From Myxococcales bacterium (GTDB taxonomy: Bacteria; Myxococcota_A; Polyangia; Nannocystales; Nannocystaceae): a DNA stretch of 64,000 nt. The translations under genes and the position numbers were made by a program. Positions 1 through 8,624 of this stretch are shown here, in pieces. The notes beneath the pieces are model-generated. The model made no database searches. It saw nothing but the letters and a program-made list of their open reading frames with translations, and had not been told where the DNA came from. Within the stretch, counting starts at the first letter, position 1. Every line of letters begins with the position of its first letter. The stretch is from assembly GCA_020633315.1 (NCBI GenBank), contig JACKDV010000009.1, positions 1 to 64,000 on the forward strand, read 5' to 3'.

Positions 1-1
1 G

Positions 2-397
2 GCCACCGAGCACGCCGCCGCTCGGGCCACCGATGCCACGCGGCAGGCCGAGGAGGCGCTGGCCAAGGCGGGCCTGGGCGGGCTGGGCACGGGTACCGCG
101 ACCACCACGGGGCGAGCGGTCTCGGCCGACAAGGCCACCAGCTGCACCCGGGGCAGCTGCAGCTTCCGCTGCGAGCGCGGCCAGACCTGCAGCGCGACCT
201 GCTCGGGGGGCAGCTGCACCCACGTCTGCGCGGCCGGGGCCACCTGCGACTTCACCTGCAGCGGCGGAGACTGCACCCAGACCTGCGAGGCCGGCTCGGA
301 GTGCAGCCTCACCTGCAGCGGCGGAGACTGCGAGCGCAAGTGCGAGGGCGGGGCGTCGTGCACCAAGAGCTGCACCGGTCGTAGCTGCACCGGGTGA
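2..397 (+). CDS. Cys-rich repeat protein, C-terminal part
   Basis: This is the 3' end of a gene entering from the left edge; an open frame with no start runs from base 2 to the TGA at 395-397. The first ~45 residues are an Ala/Arg/Thr-rich stretch with helical character. The rest is a run of cysteines in a CSGGDC / CEGGASC style, with Cys about every three to five residues and Gly-Gly or Gly-Asp turns between. Such spacing suggests an extracytoplasmic, disulfide-stapled repeat domain. It ends 15 bp before the kinase start at 413, so the two may be co-transcribed. The function is not recognisable, and the N-terminus, including any signal peptide, lies outside the window. Confidence 0.7.
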   Translation, partial: ATEHAAARATDATRQAEEALAKAGLGGLGTGTATTTGRAVSADKATSCTRGSCSFRCERGQTCSATCSGGSCTHVCAAGATCDFTCSGGDCTQTCEAGSECSLTCSGGDCERKCEGGASCTKSCTGRSCTG

Positions 398-412
398 TAC
401 CTTGGCGTCGAG

Positions 413-3397
413 GTGTCCGAGCCGAGCCCACCGGGAGCCGACGAGCTCGCCGACCGCCTCGCGGCCCTCGGAGGCGAGGGCCACGGGCGCGATCCCGAGG
501 CGGAGCGCTGGCGCTCCGACCTGGCGGCCAAGCTGTTCGGCGCGCCGCGTCGCGACGTGACCATCGGTCGCTACACGGTGCTGTCGCGGGTGGGCGAGGG
601 GGCCTCGGGGGTCGTCTATGCGGCCCACGATCCCCAGCTCGATCGCAAGGTCGCGCTCAAGGTGCTGCGGGCCGACCTGGCGCTCTCGTCGGGTCGCGCG
701 GCGCAGTGGCTCGCGCGCGAGGCCAAGATCCTCGCACGGCTGTCCCACCCCAACGTGGTGCCGGTCTACGACGTGGGCGAGGACGACGGCCGGGTGTTCG
801 TCGCGCTCGAGCTGGTGGAGGGTCGCTCGCTGCGACCGTGGATGGCCGAGCGCCACCCGTGGCCCGAGGTGGTGGAGGTGCTCGCCCAGGCGGGCCGGGG
901 GCTGGCGGCCGCCCACGCGGCGGGCCTGGTGCACCGCGACTTCAAGCCGGAGAACGTGCTGCTCGGCGCCGACGGTCGGGTGCGGGTGTCCGACTTCGGC
1001 ATCGCGCGGCGCCTGGCCTCGCCCGCCGAGGAGGTCGCGCTGACCGAGATCAGCGGCGAGGCCGGGCCCGCGCCCTCGGCCTCGGCCTCGCTCACCACCC
1101 AGCGCCACGCGGGCACGCCGGGGTACATGGCGCCCGAGCAGCTCCTCGGCGATCCGGTGGATGCCCGCACCGATCAGTTCGGCTTCTGCGTGACCCTGCA
1201 CGAGGCGCTCTACGGCGAGCGCCCCTTCGCCGGCCGCACGCGGGCCGGGCTGGCCGCCAACGTGATCGCGGGGCGGCGACGCCCGGGTCCCCGCGGCGTG
1301 GGCGTGCCCACCTGGCTCGATCGCGTGGTGGCGCGGGGCCTCGAGGTGGACCCGGAGCGGCGCTACCCCTCGATGGACGCGCTGCTCGACGACCTGCACC
1401 GCCGTCGCGCGGGGCGGCGGCGCTGGGGCATCGGGCTGACCTTCGCGGCGGGTCTGACCGCGGCCGCGCTGCTGGGGCGGGGCGGGAGCGGCACGCCCGA
1501 TCCCTGCGAGGGCGGCGAGGCCAAGGTGGCCGCGGTGTGGAGCCCGGCCCGGGTCGCCGAGATCGACCAGGCCTTCGCCGCCACCGGGCTGCCCTACGCC
1601 GAGGACAGCGCGCGCCGGGTGGAGGAGGTGGTGGGGGCCTACGGCCAGGCGTGGGTGCAGGCCCACGCCTCCGCCTGCGAGGGGGCGACCGAGGAGGCGG
1701 TGATGGAGCGCATGTACTGCCTCCAGTCCCGCCTGCTCGAGCTCGAGTCGCTGGCCGAGCTGTTCGCCCAGGCCGACGCGCGGGTGGTGGAGCATGCAGT
1801 GGCCTCCAGCTCGGCGCTGGTGTCCCCGGGCGAGTGCATCTACGTGGGCGCGGGGCAGGTCGCCGGGGAGGGCGACCAGGACCAAGGGGCCACCGAGGCG
1901 AGCGAGCTCCGCATGGAGATCGCCCGCGCCAAGGCCCTGGGCGACACGGGCCAGCCCCAACAGGCGCGTCGCCTCGCCCGCGACGCGGCCCAGCGCGCGC
2001 GCGACCTGGCCGACCGCACCCTGGAGGCCGAGGCGCTGTTGGTGGCCGGGCACATGGAGCGCGTGCTGATGGGCGTGGTCGAGCGCAACGACGCCGAGCT
2101 CACCACCTACTCGGCCGTGCTCGCGGCCGAGGCCGCCCACCGCCCCGACCTGCTGGCGCGCGGGCTGGTGGAGTACCTGTCGGTCACCGTGAGCCTGGGG
2201 CGGATCGGCCAGGCCTGGAAGTGGGAGCGACGCGCCCGCGAGGCCGTGCGCGCCATAGGCTCGCCCGCCGAGCTGATGGGGCGCATCGAGTACACCATGG
2301 CCCTGGCCGAGTCCTACGCCGGGCGCCTGGACGACTCCGCGGTCACGGCCGCGCGCTCGCTGGCTCGCTTCGAGGAGGGGGGCCCGACCACGCGGCGCTG
2401 GTCGTCGACGGCGGAGAACCTGATCGGCGAGCTCACCTTCGAGAGGGGCGACTACGCCGAGGCCCTGCCGCACTACGAGCGGGCGCTCGACATCGCGGTG
2501 GAGGAGATGGGCCCCGAGCACACCTGGGTGGCCAGCGCCCACGGCAACATGGCCGAGGTCTTCTTCCTCACCGGTCGCTACGACGAGGCGCAGCGCCACT
2601 TCGAGGAGGCGCTGCGGATCCGCGAGGGCTGCTTCGGCCCCACCTCGGTCTGGGTGATCCACACGCTGGCTCACCTGGGCGACGTGGCCATGGTGCGGGG
2701 CGAGCCCCAGGCCGCCCTCGCGCTCTATCGCCAGGCCCTCGACGCGCGGGCCGAGTTGCGACGGATGGCCGGCGATCGCCCCGCCAACGGTGACGAGACG
2801 CTCTCGGTGTTCGTCGACCTCCAGGCCTGGGACCAGGACCAGTGGCTGCACCACGGGCTGGCCCTGGCCCTGGTCGAGCTCGGTCGCGTGGACGAGGCGC
2901 GGGCCCAGGTCGCGCTGGTGTCCGAGCCGGTCTTCCCCCGCGATCACCACCACCCCGATCTGATCGCGCGCCTCGACGTGCCGGGGTGGATCGAGCTCGC
3001 GGCCGGGGCGCTGCCCGAGGCCATCGCTGCCTTCGAGCGGGCGCTCGATCGCATGGAGGCCGAGCTCGGCCCGCGGCATCGCTACCTCGTGTATCCGCTG
3101 CTGGGGCTGGGCCAGGCCCACCTGCGCCGGGGCGCCCCGGACGAGGCGCGCCCCTATCTCGAGCGAGCCCTGCGGATCCACGAGGCCCTCCCCGAGGTGG
3201 AGCCAAGGGTTCGAGGCGACCTGCGCTTCGGGCTCGCGCAGGCACTGGCCGCCCAGCCGGAGCGCGCCGCCGAGGCCCGGACGCTCGCCGAGCTCGCTCG
3301 CATGGACTACATCGGAGCACCCGATGACGTGGCCTCGCGACGGGCCGAGCTGGACGCTTGGCTGCTCGAGCACCCCAGCGCAGCGGGCGCGGAGTGA
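413..3397 (+). CDS. Ser/Thr protein kinase with C-terminal TPR region
   Basis: Eukaryotic-type (Hanks) kinase of 994 aa. The kinase domain is at about residues 55-330, with glycine loop GEGASG, ATP-anchoring Lys83 (ALKVL), catalytic HRDFKPEN (Asp176), DFG (Asp194) and an APEQ segment. An Arg-rich stretch and a single membrane helix (about 338-355) follow. The remaining ~640 residues contain two Cys-containing segments and then TPR-like helices (for example YAEALPHYERALDIA, YDEAQRHFEEALRIR). The expected topology is a cytoplasmic kinase with the TPR region across the inner membrane. The GTG start at 413 gives the full N-terminus and sits just after the preceding stop. The substrate is unknown. 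The same kinase subtype recurs at 54159 without the TPRs. Confidence 0.93.
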   Translation: MSEPSPPGADELADRLAALGGEGHGRDPEAERWRSDLAAKLFGAPRRDVTIGRYTVLSRVGEGASGVVYAAHDPQLDRKVALKVLRADLALSSGRAAQWLAREAKILARLSHPNVVPVYDVGEDDGRVFVALELVEGRSLRPWMAERHPWPEVVEVLAQAGRGLAAAHAAGLVHRDFKPENVLLGADGRVRVSDFGIARRLASPAEEVALTEISGEAGPAPSASASLTTQRHAGTPGYMAPEQLLGDPVDARTDQFGFCVTLHEALYGERPFAGRTRAGLAANVIAGRRRPGPRGVGVPTWLDRVVARGLEVDPERRYPSMDALLDDLHRRRAGRRRWGIGLTFAAGLTAAALLGRGGSGTPDPCEGGEAKVAAVWSPARVAEIDQAFAATGLPYAEDSARRVEEVVGAYGQAWVQAHASACEGATEEAVMERMYCLQSRLLELESLAELFAQADARVVEHAVASSSALVSPGECIYVGAGQVAGEGDQDQGATEASELRMEIARAKALGDTGQPQQARRLARDAAQRARDLADRTLEAEALLVAGHMERVLMGVVERNDAELTTYSAVLAAEAAHRPDLLARGLVEYLSVTVSLGRIGQAWKWERRAREAVRAIGSPAELMGRIEYTMALAESYAGRLDDSAVTAARSLARFEEGGPTTRRWSSTAENLIGELTFERGDYAEALPHYERALDIAVEEMGPEHTWVASAHGNMAEVFFLTGRYDEAQRHFEEALRIREGCFGPTSVWVIHTLAHLGDVAMVRGEPQAALALYRQALDARAELRRMAGDRPANGDETLSVFVDLQAWDQDQWLHHGLALALVELGRVDEARAQVALVSEPVFPRDHHHPDLIARLDVPGWIELAAGALPEAIAAFERALDRMEAELGPRHRYLVYPLLGLGQAHLRRGAPDEARPYLERALRIHEALPEVEPRVRGDLRFGLAQALAAQPERAAEARTLAELARMDYIGAPDDVASRRAELDAWLLEHPSAAGAE

Positions 3398-3553
3398 TCG
3401 TCACCCAACGCGATGCATGCGGGAAACCCCGTCACGAAGGCCTTCGAGCGGGCTCGGCCCTCCCGAAGCGCCACGGGATCGAGTAAGCTTGGGCCGTTCG
3501 GGGGGACGTCCACGTGGCCGGGTTCGTGCCCCTCGCCCGAAGGTCATCTCGTC

Positions 3554-4606
3554 ATGTCGAAGCTCCGCTTGCCTGCCCTTGCGATTCCCTTGTGCCTGTC
3601 GATGACCGCGTGTCCTGGAGGCGACGACAGCAGCACGACCACCGACCCCACCGTGAGCCCGAGCGATTCCTCGGGGACCACCGTCGCGCCGCAGACCACC
3701 ACGGGCATGGCGATGACCGAGGAAGGCGGCATGACCACCACGGGCATGCCCTCCGACACCACCTCGGGTACCGGGAGCACGGGGGCCGACTCGGACTCCG
3801 GCACCACCGACCCCGGGTTCGTCTTCGACCTCGGCGAGATCCCCGAGGCCCCGCCGCTCGAGACCGAGTGCGGCAAGGTGGACTTCATCTTCGTGGTCGA
3901 CAACTCGGGCAGCATGGGCGACGAGCAGGCCAACCTCATCGCCAACTGGCCCGCGTTCATCATGGGGATCCAGGACAACCTCGAGGACGTCGAGTCGTAT
4001 CACATCGGCGTCGTCACGACCGACACGTACACCTACAACATCGCGGGCTGTCAGAACCTCAGCTCGGTGGTGGTGCAGACCGGCGGCGGCAGCTCGAGCA
4101 ACATGGCCTGTGGTCCCTACGCGGCGGGTGACAACTTCATCACCGAGGCCGACGACCTCAACGTGGCCTTCACCTGCGCGGCGCAGGTGGGCACCTCGGG
4201 CAGCGCGTCGGAGCGTCAGATGCAGGCGGCGGTCGAGGCGGTGACGGGAGTCGACGCCGGCCCCGGCCAGTGCAACGAGGGCTTCCTTCGCGAGGACTCG
4301 CTGCTGGTCATCGTCATCATCACCGACGAGCCCGACAACGCGTCCACCGGTGATCCGACCTCTTGGTACAACGACATCCTCGCGGCGCGCAGCGACATCC
4401 CCGAGAACGTGGTGGTGCTGTCGCTGATCAACACTCCGGGCGGTATGTGCGCGGGCGGGGTGGCCACCGACATCGCCGCCTTCACGACCATGTGGGGTGT
4501 GAACGGCTTCATGGCGGACATCTGCACCCTGGACTACGGTCCGATCTTCACGCAGGCGATTTCGGTCATCGACGTCGCCTGCGAGAACTACATCCCGCCG
4601 AACTGA
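3554..4606 (+). CDS. vWA-domain lipoprotein, tandem copy 1
   Basis: Predicted lipoprotein of 350 aa. The ATG at 3554 gives a short signal peptide ending in LSMTAC with lipid-Cys20; the open frame extends further upstream but would bury this signal. A Ser/Thr/Asp-rich linker (about 21-100) precedes a von Willebrand factor A-like domain with a metal-site motif DNSGSM (Asp116, Ser118, Ser120) and a later IITDEPD strand. Conserved cysteines (IAGC, NMACGPY, QCNEGF) suggest disulfides. It is paralogous along its length to the next gene (4821-5897). A cell-surface binding or adhesion role is inferred from the fold; the ligand is unknown. A hairpin directly follows the stop. Confidence 0.88.
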   Translation: MSKLRLPALAIPLCLSMTACPGGDDSSTTTDPTVSPSDSSGTTVAPQTTTGMAMTEEGGMTTTGMPSDTTSGTGSTGADSDSGTTDPGFVFDLGEIPEAPPLETECGKVDFIFVVDNSGSMGDEQANLIANWPAFIMGIQDNLEDVESYHIGVVTTDTYTYNIAGCQNLSSVVVQTGGGSSSNMACGPYAAGDNFITEADDLNVAFTCAAQVGTSGSASERQMQAAVEAVTGVDAGPGQCNEGFLREDSLLVIVIITDEPDNASTGDPTSWYNDILAARSDIPENVVVLSLINTPGGMCAGGVATDIAAFTTMWGVNGFMADICTLDYGPIFTQAISVIDVACENYIPPN

Positions 4607-4607
4607 G

Positions 4608-4632
4608 CGGGGGCTGGGGGCAACAGCCCTCG
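4608..4632 (+). terminator. Candidate hairpin terminator after vWA copy 1
   Basis: A 9-bp stem (4608-4616 with 4624-4632, one G-T wobble) and a 7-base loop begin one base after the TGA at 4604-4606. No clear T-tract follows, so an intrinsic terminator is only a possibility; it could instead stabilise the mRNA 3' end. Confidence 0.4.
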
Positions 4633-4820
4633 GCTCCTCCTCGACGCACTCGTCGTGGCGCTCCTCGGCCGCGTTCGGCCGATTACGGCCGCTACGTGGA
4701 CCGAAGGTCGCGACGCGGTGACGCGTGCTCCAGGCTCGGATCCGACGAGGGATCGGTGCTAAGGTGGCCCTGCGATCGTGCCGGGATGCCCGTGGGGGGG
4801 CGTGGCGCGGAAAGGGAGCA

Positions 4821-5897
4821 ATGGCGATGCGGAGCTCGGCTTTGTTGGGTGCGATGATCGGTGCGGCCGGTCTGCTGACGGGCTGTTCGGGTGAGGGCTC
4901 GGGTCGGGACGACGACGCGGGGGGCCCCGGGATCGGGAGCCTCTCGCAGGGGTCCAACACCGAGGGCGACACCGAGACCGGCAACGACTCCATGAGCAGC
5001 GCCGGCACCATGGGCGTCGGCACCATGGGGGGCTCTGCGGACGACGATGCCACCTCCGGGAGCCTGCCCCCCAAGTTCGACCTGGGCGAGCAGCCCGACG
5101 CCGGCCCGCCCCCCGAGGAGGGCTGCACCAAGGTCGACTTCCTGTTCATCATCGACGACTCGGGCAGCATGAACGACGAGCAGGCCAACCTCGTCAACAG
5201 CTTCCCCGGGTTCATCACCGGCATCCAGAGCTCGCTCGAGCAGGTCGACTCGTATCAGGTCGGCGTGGTCACGACCGACGCCTACTCGTACAACATCGCG
5301 GGCTGCAACCAGCTCAGCTCGCTGGTGGTGCAGACGGGCGGCTCGTACTCGAGCAACGCCAACTGTGGCCCCTATGCCTCCGGTCACAACTACATGACCG
5401 AGGCCGACGACCTCAACTCCACCTTCGCCTGCGCCGCGCAGGTGGGCACCTCGGGCAGCGGCCAGGAGCGGCCCATGCAGGCCATGGTGGAGACCGTCCA
5501 GAAGGTGCAGGGCGGCCCCGGGCAGTGCAACGAGGGCTTCATCCGCGACGACGCGCTGCTGGTGATCGTGATCATCACCGACGAGTGGGACGGCCCCAAC
5601 GACCCGGAGATCCCCGGCTCCACCGGTGACCCGCAGAGCTGGTACGACGCCGTGGTCGCGGCCAAGCTCGGCATCCCCGAGAACGCGGTGGCGGTGGCGC
5701 TCATCAACTACGTGGGCAGCCCCACCTGTCCGCCCTCGTCGGCGCCCTACGACGGCGTGCACATCCGCGACTTCGTGAACCTGTTCGGCACGAACGGCTT
5801 CCTCGGGGGCGTGTGCGAGCCCGACTATGGCCCCACCTTCGCCCTGGCGGTGGGAGTCATCGAGGAGGCCTGCAACAACTTCCAGCCGCCCGGCTGA
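4821..5897 (+). CDS. vWA-domain lipoprotein, tandem copy 2
   Basis: Predicted lipoprotein of 358 aa, paralogue of the preceding gene. The ATG at 4821 has an AAAGGGAG ribosome site just upstream and gives a signal peptide ending LLTGC (lipid-Cys22). An acidic, Gly/Ser-rich linker leads to a vWA-like domain with DDSGSM (Asp112, Ser114, Ser116) and IITDEWD. It shares long blocks with copy 1: YNIAGC, LSSxVVQTGG, TEADDLN, CAAQVGTSGS, GPGQCNEGF, LLVIVIITDE. An insertion near residues 255-270 (GPNDPEIPGS region) distinguishes it. Probably a recent tandem duplication. Surface role inferred. Confidence 0.88.
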   Translation: MAMRSSALLGAMIGAAGLLTGCSGEGSGRDDDAGGPGIGSLSQGSNTEGDTETGNDSMSSAGTMGVGTMGGSADDDATSGSLPPKFDLGEQPDAGPPPEEGCTKVDFLFIIDDSGSMNDEQANLVNSFPGFITGIQSSLEQVDSYQVGVVTTDAYSYNIAGCNQLSSLVVQTGGSYSSNANCGPYASGHNYMTEADDLNSTFACAAQVGTSGSGQERPMQAMVETVQKVQGGPGQCNEGFIRDDALLVIVIITDEWDGPNDPEIPGSTGDPQSWYDAVVAAKLGIPENAVAVALINYVGSPTCPPSSAPYDGVHIRDFVNLFGTNGFLGGVCEPDYGPTFALAVGVIEEACNNFQPPG

Positions 5898-5916
5898 GGT
5901 CGCTCGCGAGCATCAT

Positions 5917-5963
5917 CGAGCCCGCGCGGCGCTCGGTCCTCGGGGCCGGCGGGCGCGGGCTCG
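5917..5963 (+). terminator. Long inverted repeat downstream of vWA copy 2
   Basis: A perfect 11-bp inverted repeat (5917-5927 with 5953-5963) encloses a 25-base GC-rich loop that can itself fold. It lies 20 bases after the stop of the vWA gene and just left of the IS110 insertion. It may be a transcription terminator. IS110-family elements are known to favour hairpin-type targets, so it may also be related to the insertion site (inference). Confidence 0.45.
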
Positions 5964-6012
5964 CTCGTGCGCGGCGGAGCTAGCAAGTAACTCCCAGCTG
6001 GACCGGGGCGGG

Positions 6013-7236
6013 CTACGCGGCTGCGCGAAGGTCGACCTCGTATCCCAGACGCTCGAGCCTGCGGGTCAGGGAGCGGGCAATCCGCTCTCGGTCCCGCTGC
6101 TCGAGGAAGGCTTCGCCCAGGTCTCGGTAGTCCTGCCCATCGCGGAGCATGTGGTAGATGGCCACCAGCAGGGTTCGAGCGACGGCCACGATCGCCTTCA
6201 TCTTCCCCGCGCGAGAGCGCACCCGGTGGTAGCGGCTCTTGAGATAGCCTGACGAGCGAATCGAGACCCAGGCACACTGGACGAGAGTCGTCTTGAGCCA
6301 TGGGTTGCCCTTGCGGATCTTGCGGGACCGCTTCTTGCCCGCGCTCTCATCGAGCTGGGGGCACAGGCCTGCCCACGACACGAGCTCGCCCGCGGTTGGG
6401 AATCGCGTCATGTCGGCTCCGATCTCCGCGATGATGACCCGAGCGGCCGTCTCACTGACTCCGGGAATCGTCTCCAGGTGAGCGGCCGCGCCTGCGAAAG
6501 GGCGCAGGACCTCATCGATCCGCTTCTCGATGGCATCGACCATGCCCTGCATGTGCTCGGCTGCGTCCAGATGCTGTCGAAGGAGGAAGCGGTGGTGATC
6601 GTCGACGAAGCCATCGAGTGCTTCGGCGAGCTCGGCCTTCTTCCTTCTCGCCGAACCCTTCGCCAGGTTCGCGAGCTTGTCTGGATCGTTCTCGCCCTCA
6701 ACCATCGCGCGGAGAATCGCCTTGCCGCTCTTGCCCAGGACTTCGCTGAGGACGGAGCGCATCTTGATGTTGGCGCCCTGAAGGAGCTTGTCGATTCGCT
6801 GGGCATGGCGTGTGATGTCGCGGACCGTCTGCTTGCGGGTTCGGGTCAGCTCACGCAGTTCCTCGACCCTTCGCTCGGGAACGAAGCTCCGGCGCAGCAG
6901 ACCATGGGCCAGCAGATCCGCGAGCCACTGCGAGTCGCTGACGTCGCTCTTGCGTCCCGGGAGATTCTTGACCTCCTTGGCGTTGGCCAGCGAGAGGTCG
7001 ACGAAGCTCTCCAGCACGTGCCACACCGGCTTCCAGTACACGCCGGTCGATTCCATCACCGCGTGCGTGATCTCGTGCTCGAACAGCCAGTCTCCCAGCT
7101 TGAGCAGTCCCTTGGTCGTCGTCGAGAAGGTCTTGACCTCACGCCGGACCTTGCCGGCCTCGGCGACCCGCACGCACGCCACGACGGTCAGCTTGTGAAC
7201 GTCCAGTCCAGCACATCGTTCGTGAATCAGCTCCAT
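6013..7236 (-). CDS. IS110-family transposase (DEDD recombinase)
   Basis: Transposase of 407 aa, full length for the family. The N-terminal DEDD RuvC-like domain shows GLDVHK (Asp12), AVMESTGVYW (Glu) and a KSDVSDSQWLADLL segment. A coiled helical middle (about 120-260) follows. The C-terminal transposase-20 domain has TIPGVSETAA and an ESAGKKRSRKIRKGN segment carrying the expected serine nucleophile. The start at MELIHE (7236) is preferred because the family begins with a short lead to GLDVHK; the frame runs 17 codons further upstream without need. Related elements use an RNA guide encoded next to this gene. The gene looks intact. Confidence 0.93.
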   Translation of the reverse strand: MELIHERCAGLDVHKLTVVACVRVAEAGKVRREVKTFSTTTKGLLKLGDWLFEHEITHAVMESTGVYWKPVWHVLESFVDLSLANAKEVKNLPGRKSDVSDSQWLADLLAHGLLRRSFVPERRVEELRELTRTRKQTVRDITRHAQRIDKLLQGANIKMRSVLSEVLGKSGKAILRAMVEGENDPDKLANLAKGSARRKKAELAEALDGFVDDHHRFLLRQHLDAAEHMQGMVDAIEKRIDEVLRPFAGAAAHLETIPGVSETAARVIIAEIGADMTRFPTAGELVSWAGLCPQLDESAGKKRSRKIRKGNPWLKTTLVQCAWVSIRSSGYLKSRYHRVRSRAGKMKAIVAVARTLLVAIYHMLRDGQDYRDLGEAFLEQRDRERIARSLTRRLERLGYEVDLRAAA

Positions 7237-7450
7237 TTTGGCCTCCGTGCATGCCGGCCAGCCTCCTGGATTCATGAACACTAGCAAACGTGCTCTGGCA
7301 CCCCGCTTCGCGGGGCACCTGGCAACAATCAGAGGTGCTCAGGAGGCGTGCGTCCATCTCAGAAACGGGCTTACCGTGCACCATAGAAGATCCGACGTCA
7401 CACCGGCACGCCGACTCTACGTCAGTTTCCTCGACCATGGGTCCCGCGGC
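7237..7450 (-). ncRNA. Candidate IS110 bridge-RNA leader
   Basis: The non-coding stretch upstream of the transposase start is where IS110-group elements encode their bridge RNA. Read on the minus strand it contains a strong hairpin at about 7297-7319 (stem CCCCGC/GCGGGG, extendable to ten pairs with wobbles, three-base GAA loop) and is less GC-rich than the flanking genes. I cannot identify the target-binding and donor-binding loops by eye, so RNA identity and limits are inference from position. Confidence 0.3.
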
Positions 7451-7465
7451 CGCGGGGTGAGAATC

Positions 7466-8461
7466 TCAGAAGCGCCCGACCAGGCTGGCTCCGCCCAGGC
7501 CGGGTACCAGCTGCAGGTGGGCCGACCGTCGCGAGCGCGCCCGGAACGACGCCGAGCGCTGGGCTCGATCCTGGCGCGACTGCATGACGAGCAGCCCCAC
7601 CCCGGTGCCCAGCAGGGCGACGCCGGTGATGGTGAAGACCACGCCGCCCGCCACGGTGTCGTAGAGGTACTGGCAGTTGCCGGCCACGTCGGCGTTGCAG
7701 TCCCGGCGGATCGGGTTCTCGTCGATCACCAGCAGGGCGATGCCGGCGGCGAGCGAGCCCATGCCGGTCCCGAGCGCGACCCAGGGCACCCACGGGGGCA
7801 GCCGGCTGGTGCGAGCCAGGCGGAACGAGAAGGTCTCGGTCACGCCCGGGCGCAGGCTGGCCTCCACGTGCTCGGTCCGACGGCCGCGCTTGATGACGTC
7901 GATCTCGTGCTCGCCGGGGGCGACCGCGGTGCTCAGCGGGGTGTCCCCCATGCGCTCGCCGTCGACCCACACCTCGGCCCCCGAGGGATCGCTCTCCACC
8001 ACGAGGGTGGTGGGCTGGATGGTCGTCTCCAGCGCGGGCCGCAGGCGAGCCGCGAGGTTGCCCACCACGTCGCCCAGCTCGCCCACGCCACAGATCTCGC
8101 AGACTCCCTCCACGCTGGCGACGACCTCGCCCGAGGAGGAATCCACCGCATAGACCTCCACCTGGTAGTCGGGGCCGGCTCGCTCGATGGTGCCGCCGAC
8201 GAGCAGGCTCGCGCCCGTCTTCTCGCCGAGCTCCTGGTAGCAGGCCGGGTCGTCGCAGCGCTTGGAGGTAGCCGTGGCATCGAGCCCGGAGCGGGCGATG
8301 CCATCTCCGAAACGACGTTGGAGGGTCTCCTGATCGGGCTCCGACACGTCCGGCGGGACCCGAAGGGGCATGGAGCCGACCTTGGGGCTGGGCGCGGGAG
8401 CAGGAGCGGCCTGAGCCAACGAGAGGGTCAGCGCCATACCCAGCGAGGCGAGCCACGGCAT
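7466..8461 (-). CDS. PEGA-domain protein with two C-terminal membrane helices
   Basis: Predicted exported protein of 331 aa. The ATG at 8461 gives a signal peptide ending in AQA-APA; the longer frame runs antisense into the neighbouring kinase and is rejected. Residues about 45-140 form an N-terminal domain with Cys pairs (KRCDDPACYQEL, CEICGVGE). A PEGA domain follows at about 150-213 (ESDPSGAEVWVDGERMG). Then come two hydrophobic helices separated by a Cys-containing loop (RRDCNADVAGNCQY), and a C-terminal tail ending in ASLVGRF. That last architecture is shared with 50519-51055 and 61015-61938. It is divergent from the kinase at 8625. A cell-envelope role is inferred. Confidence 0.82.
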   Translation of the reverse strand: MPWLASLGMALTLSLAQAAPAPAPSPKVGSMPLRVPPDVSEPDQETLQRRFGDGIARSGLDATATSKRCDDPACYQELGEKTGASLLVGGTIERAGPDYQVEVYAVDSSSGEVVASVEGVCEICGVGELGDVVGNLAARLRPALETTIQPTTLVVESDPSGAEVWVDGERMGDTPLSTAVAPGEHEIDVIKRGRRTEHVEASLRPGVTETFSFRLARTSRLPPWVPWVALGTGMGSLAAGIALLVIDENPIRRDCNADVAGNCQYLYDTVAGGVVFTITGVALLGTGVGLLVMQSRQDRAQRSASFRARSRRSAHLQLVPGLGGASLVGRF

Positions 8462-8624
8462 GGGCGGAGGATGATACACGCTTTCGCTGGGGCATCCGAG
8501 ATTCGTGCGTTCAGGGTAGGACACCCTCCGCCATGCCCCACCGCCTTCCATTCGACGACGTTTGCTTCGACCTTCGGGCGTGGCCGCGTATGATCGTCGT
8601 CCTGGTTCGTTGGGCAATGGTGCG

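Larger units (their letters stand above)
5980..7450 (-). mobile_element. IS110-family insertion sequence (approximate ends)
   Basis: The element holds one transposase gene on the minus strand, an about 30-base 3' flank, and a non-coding 5' leader of roughly 200 bases. It sits between two convergent genes whose stops face it (5897 and 7466), so it breaks no visible gene. Base composition is visibly less GC-rich than the neighbours. The 7-base word CTAGCAA occurs at 5980-5986 and 7281-7287; it may mark one end, but the family has no reliable terminal inverted repeats, so the ends given are estimates. The right limit was chosen to include the leader. Confidence 0.6.

Noticed and set aside
2568..3404. 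Long Arg/Pro-rich minus-strand open frames under the first kinase
   Set aside because: High-GC antisense shadows; composition (Arg/Pro/Ala runs) and lack of motifs show they are not genes.
7296..7315. TGGCAC-like start of a sigma-54 promoter beside the IS
   Set aside because: The -12 half reads TTCG and not TTGC, and the sequence is part of a hairpin.
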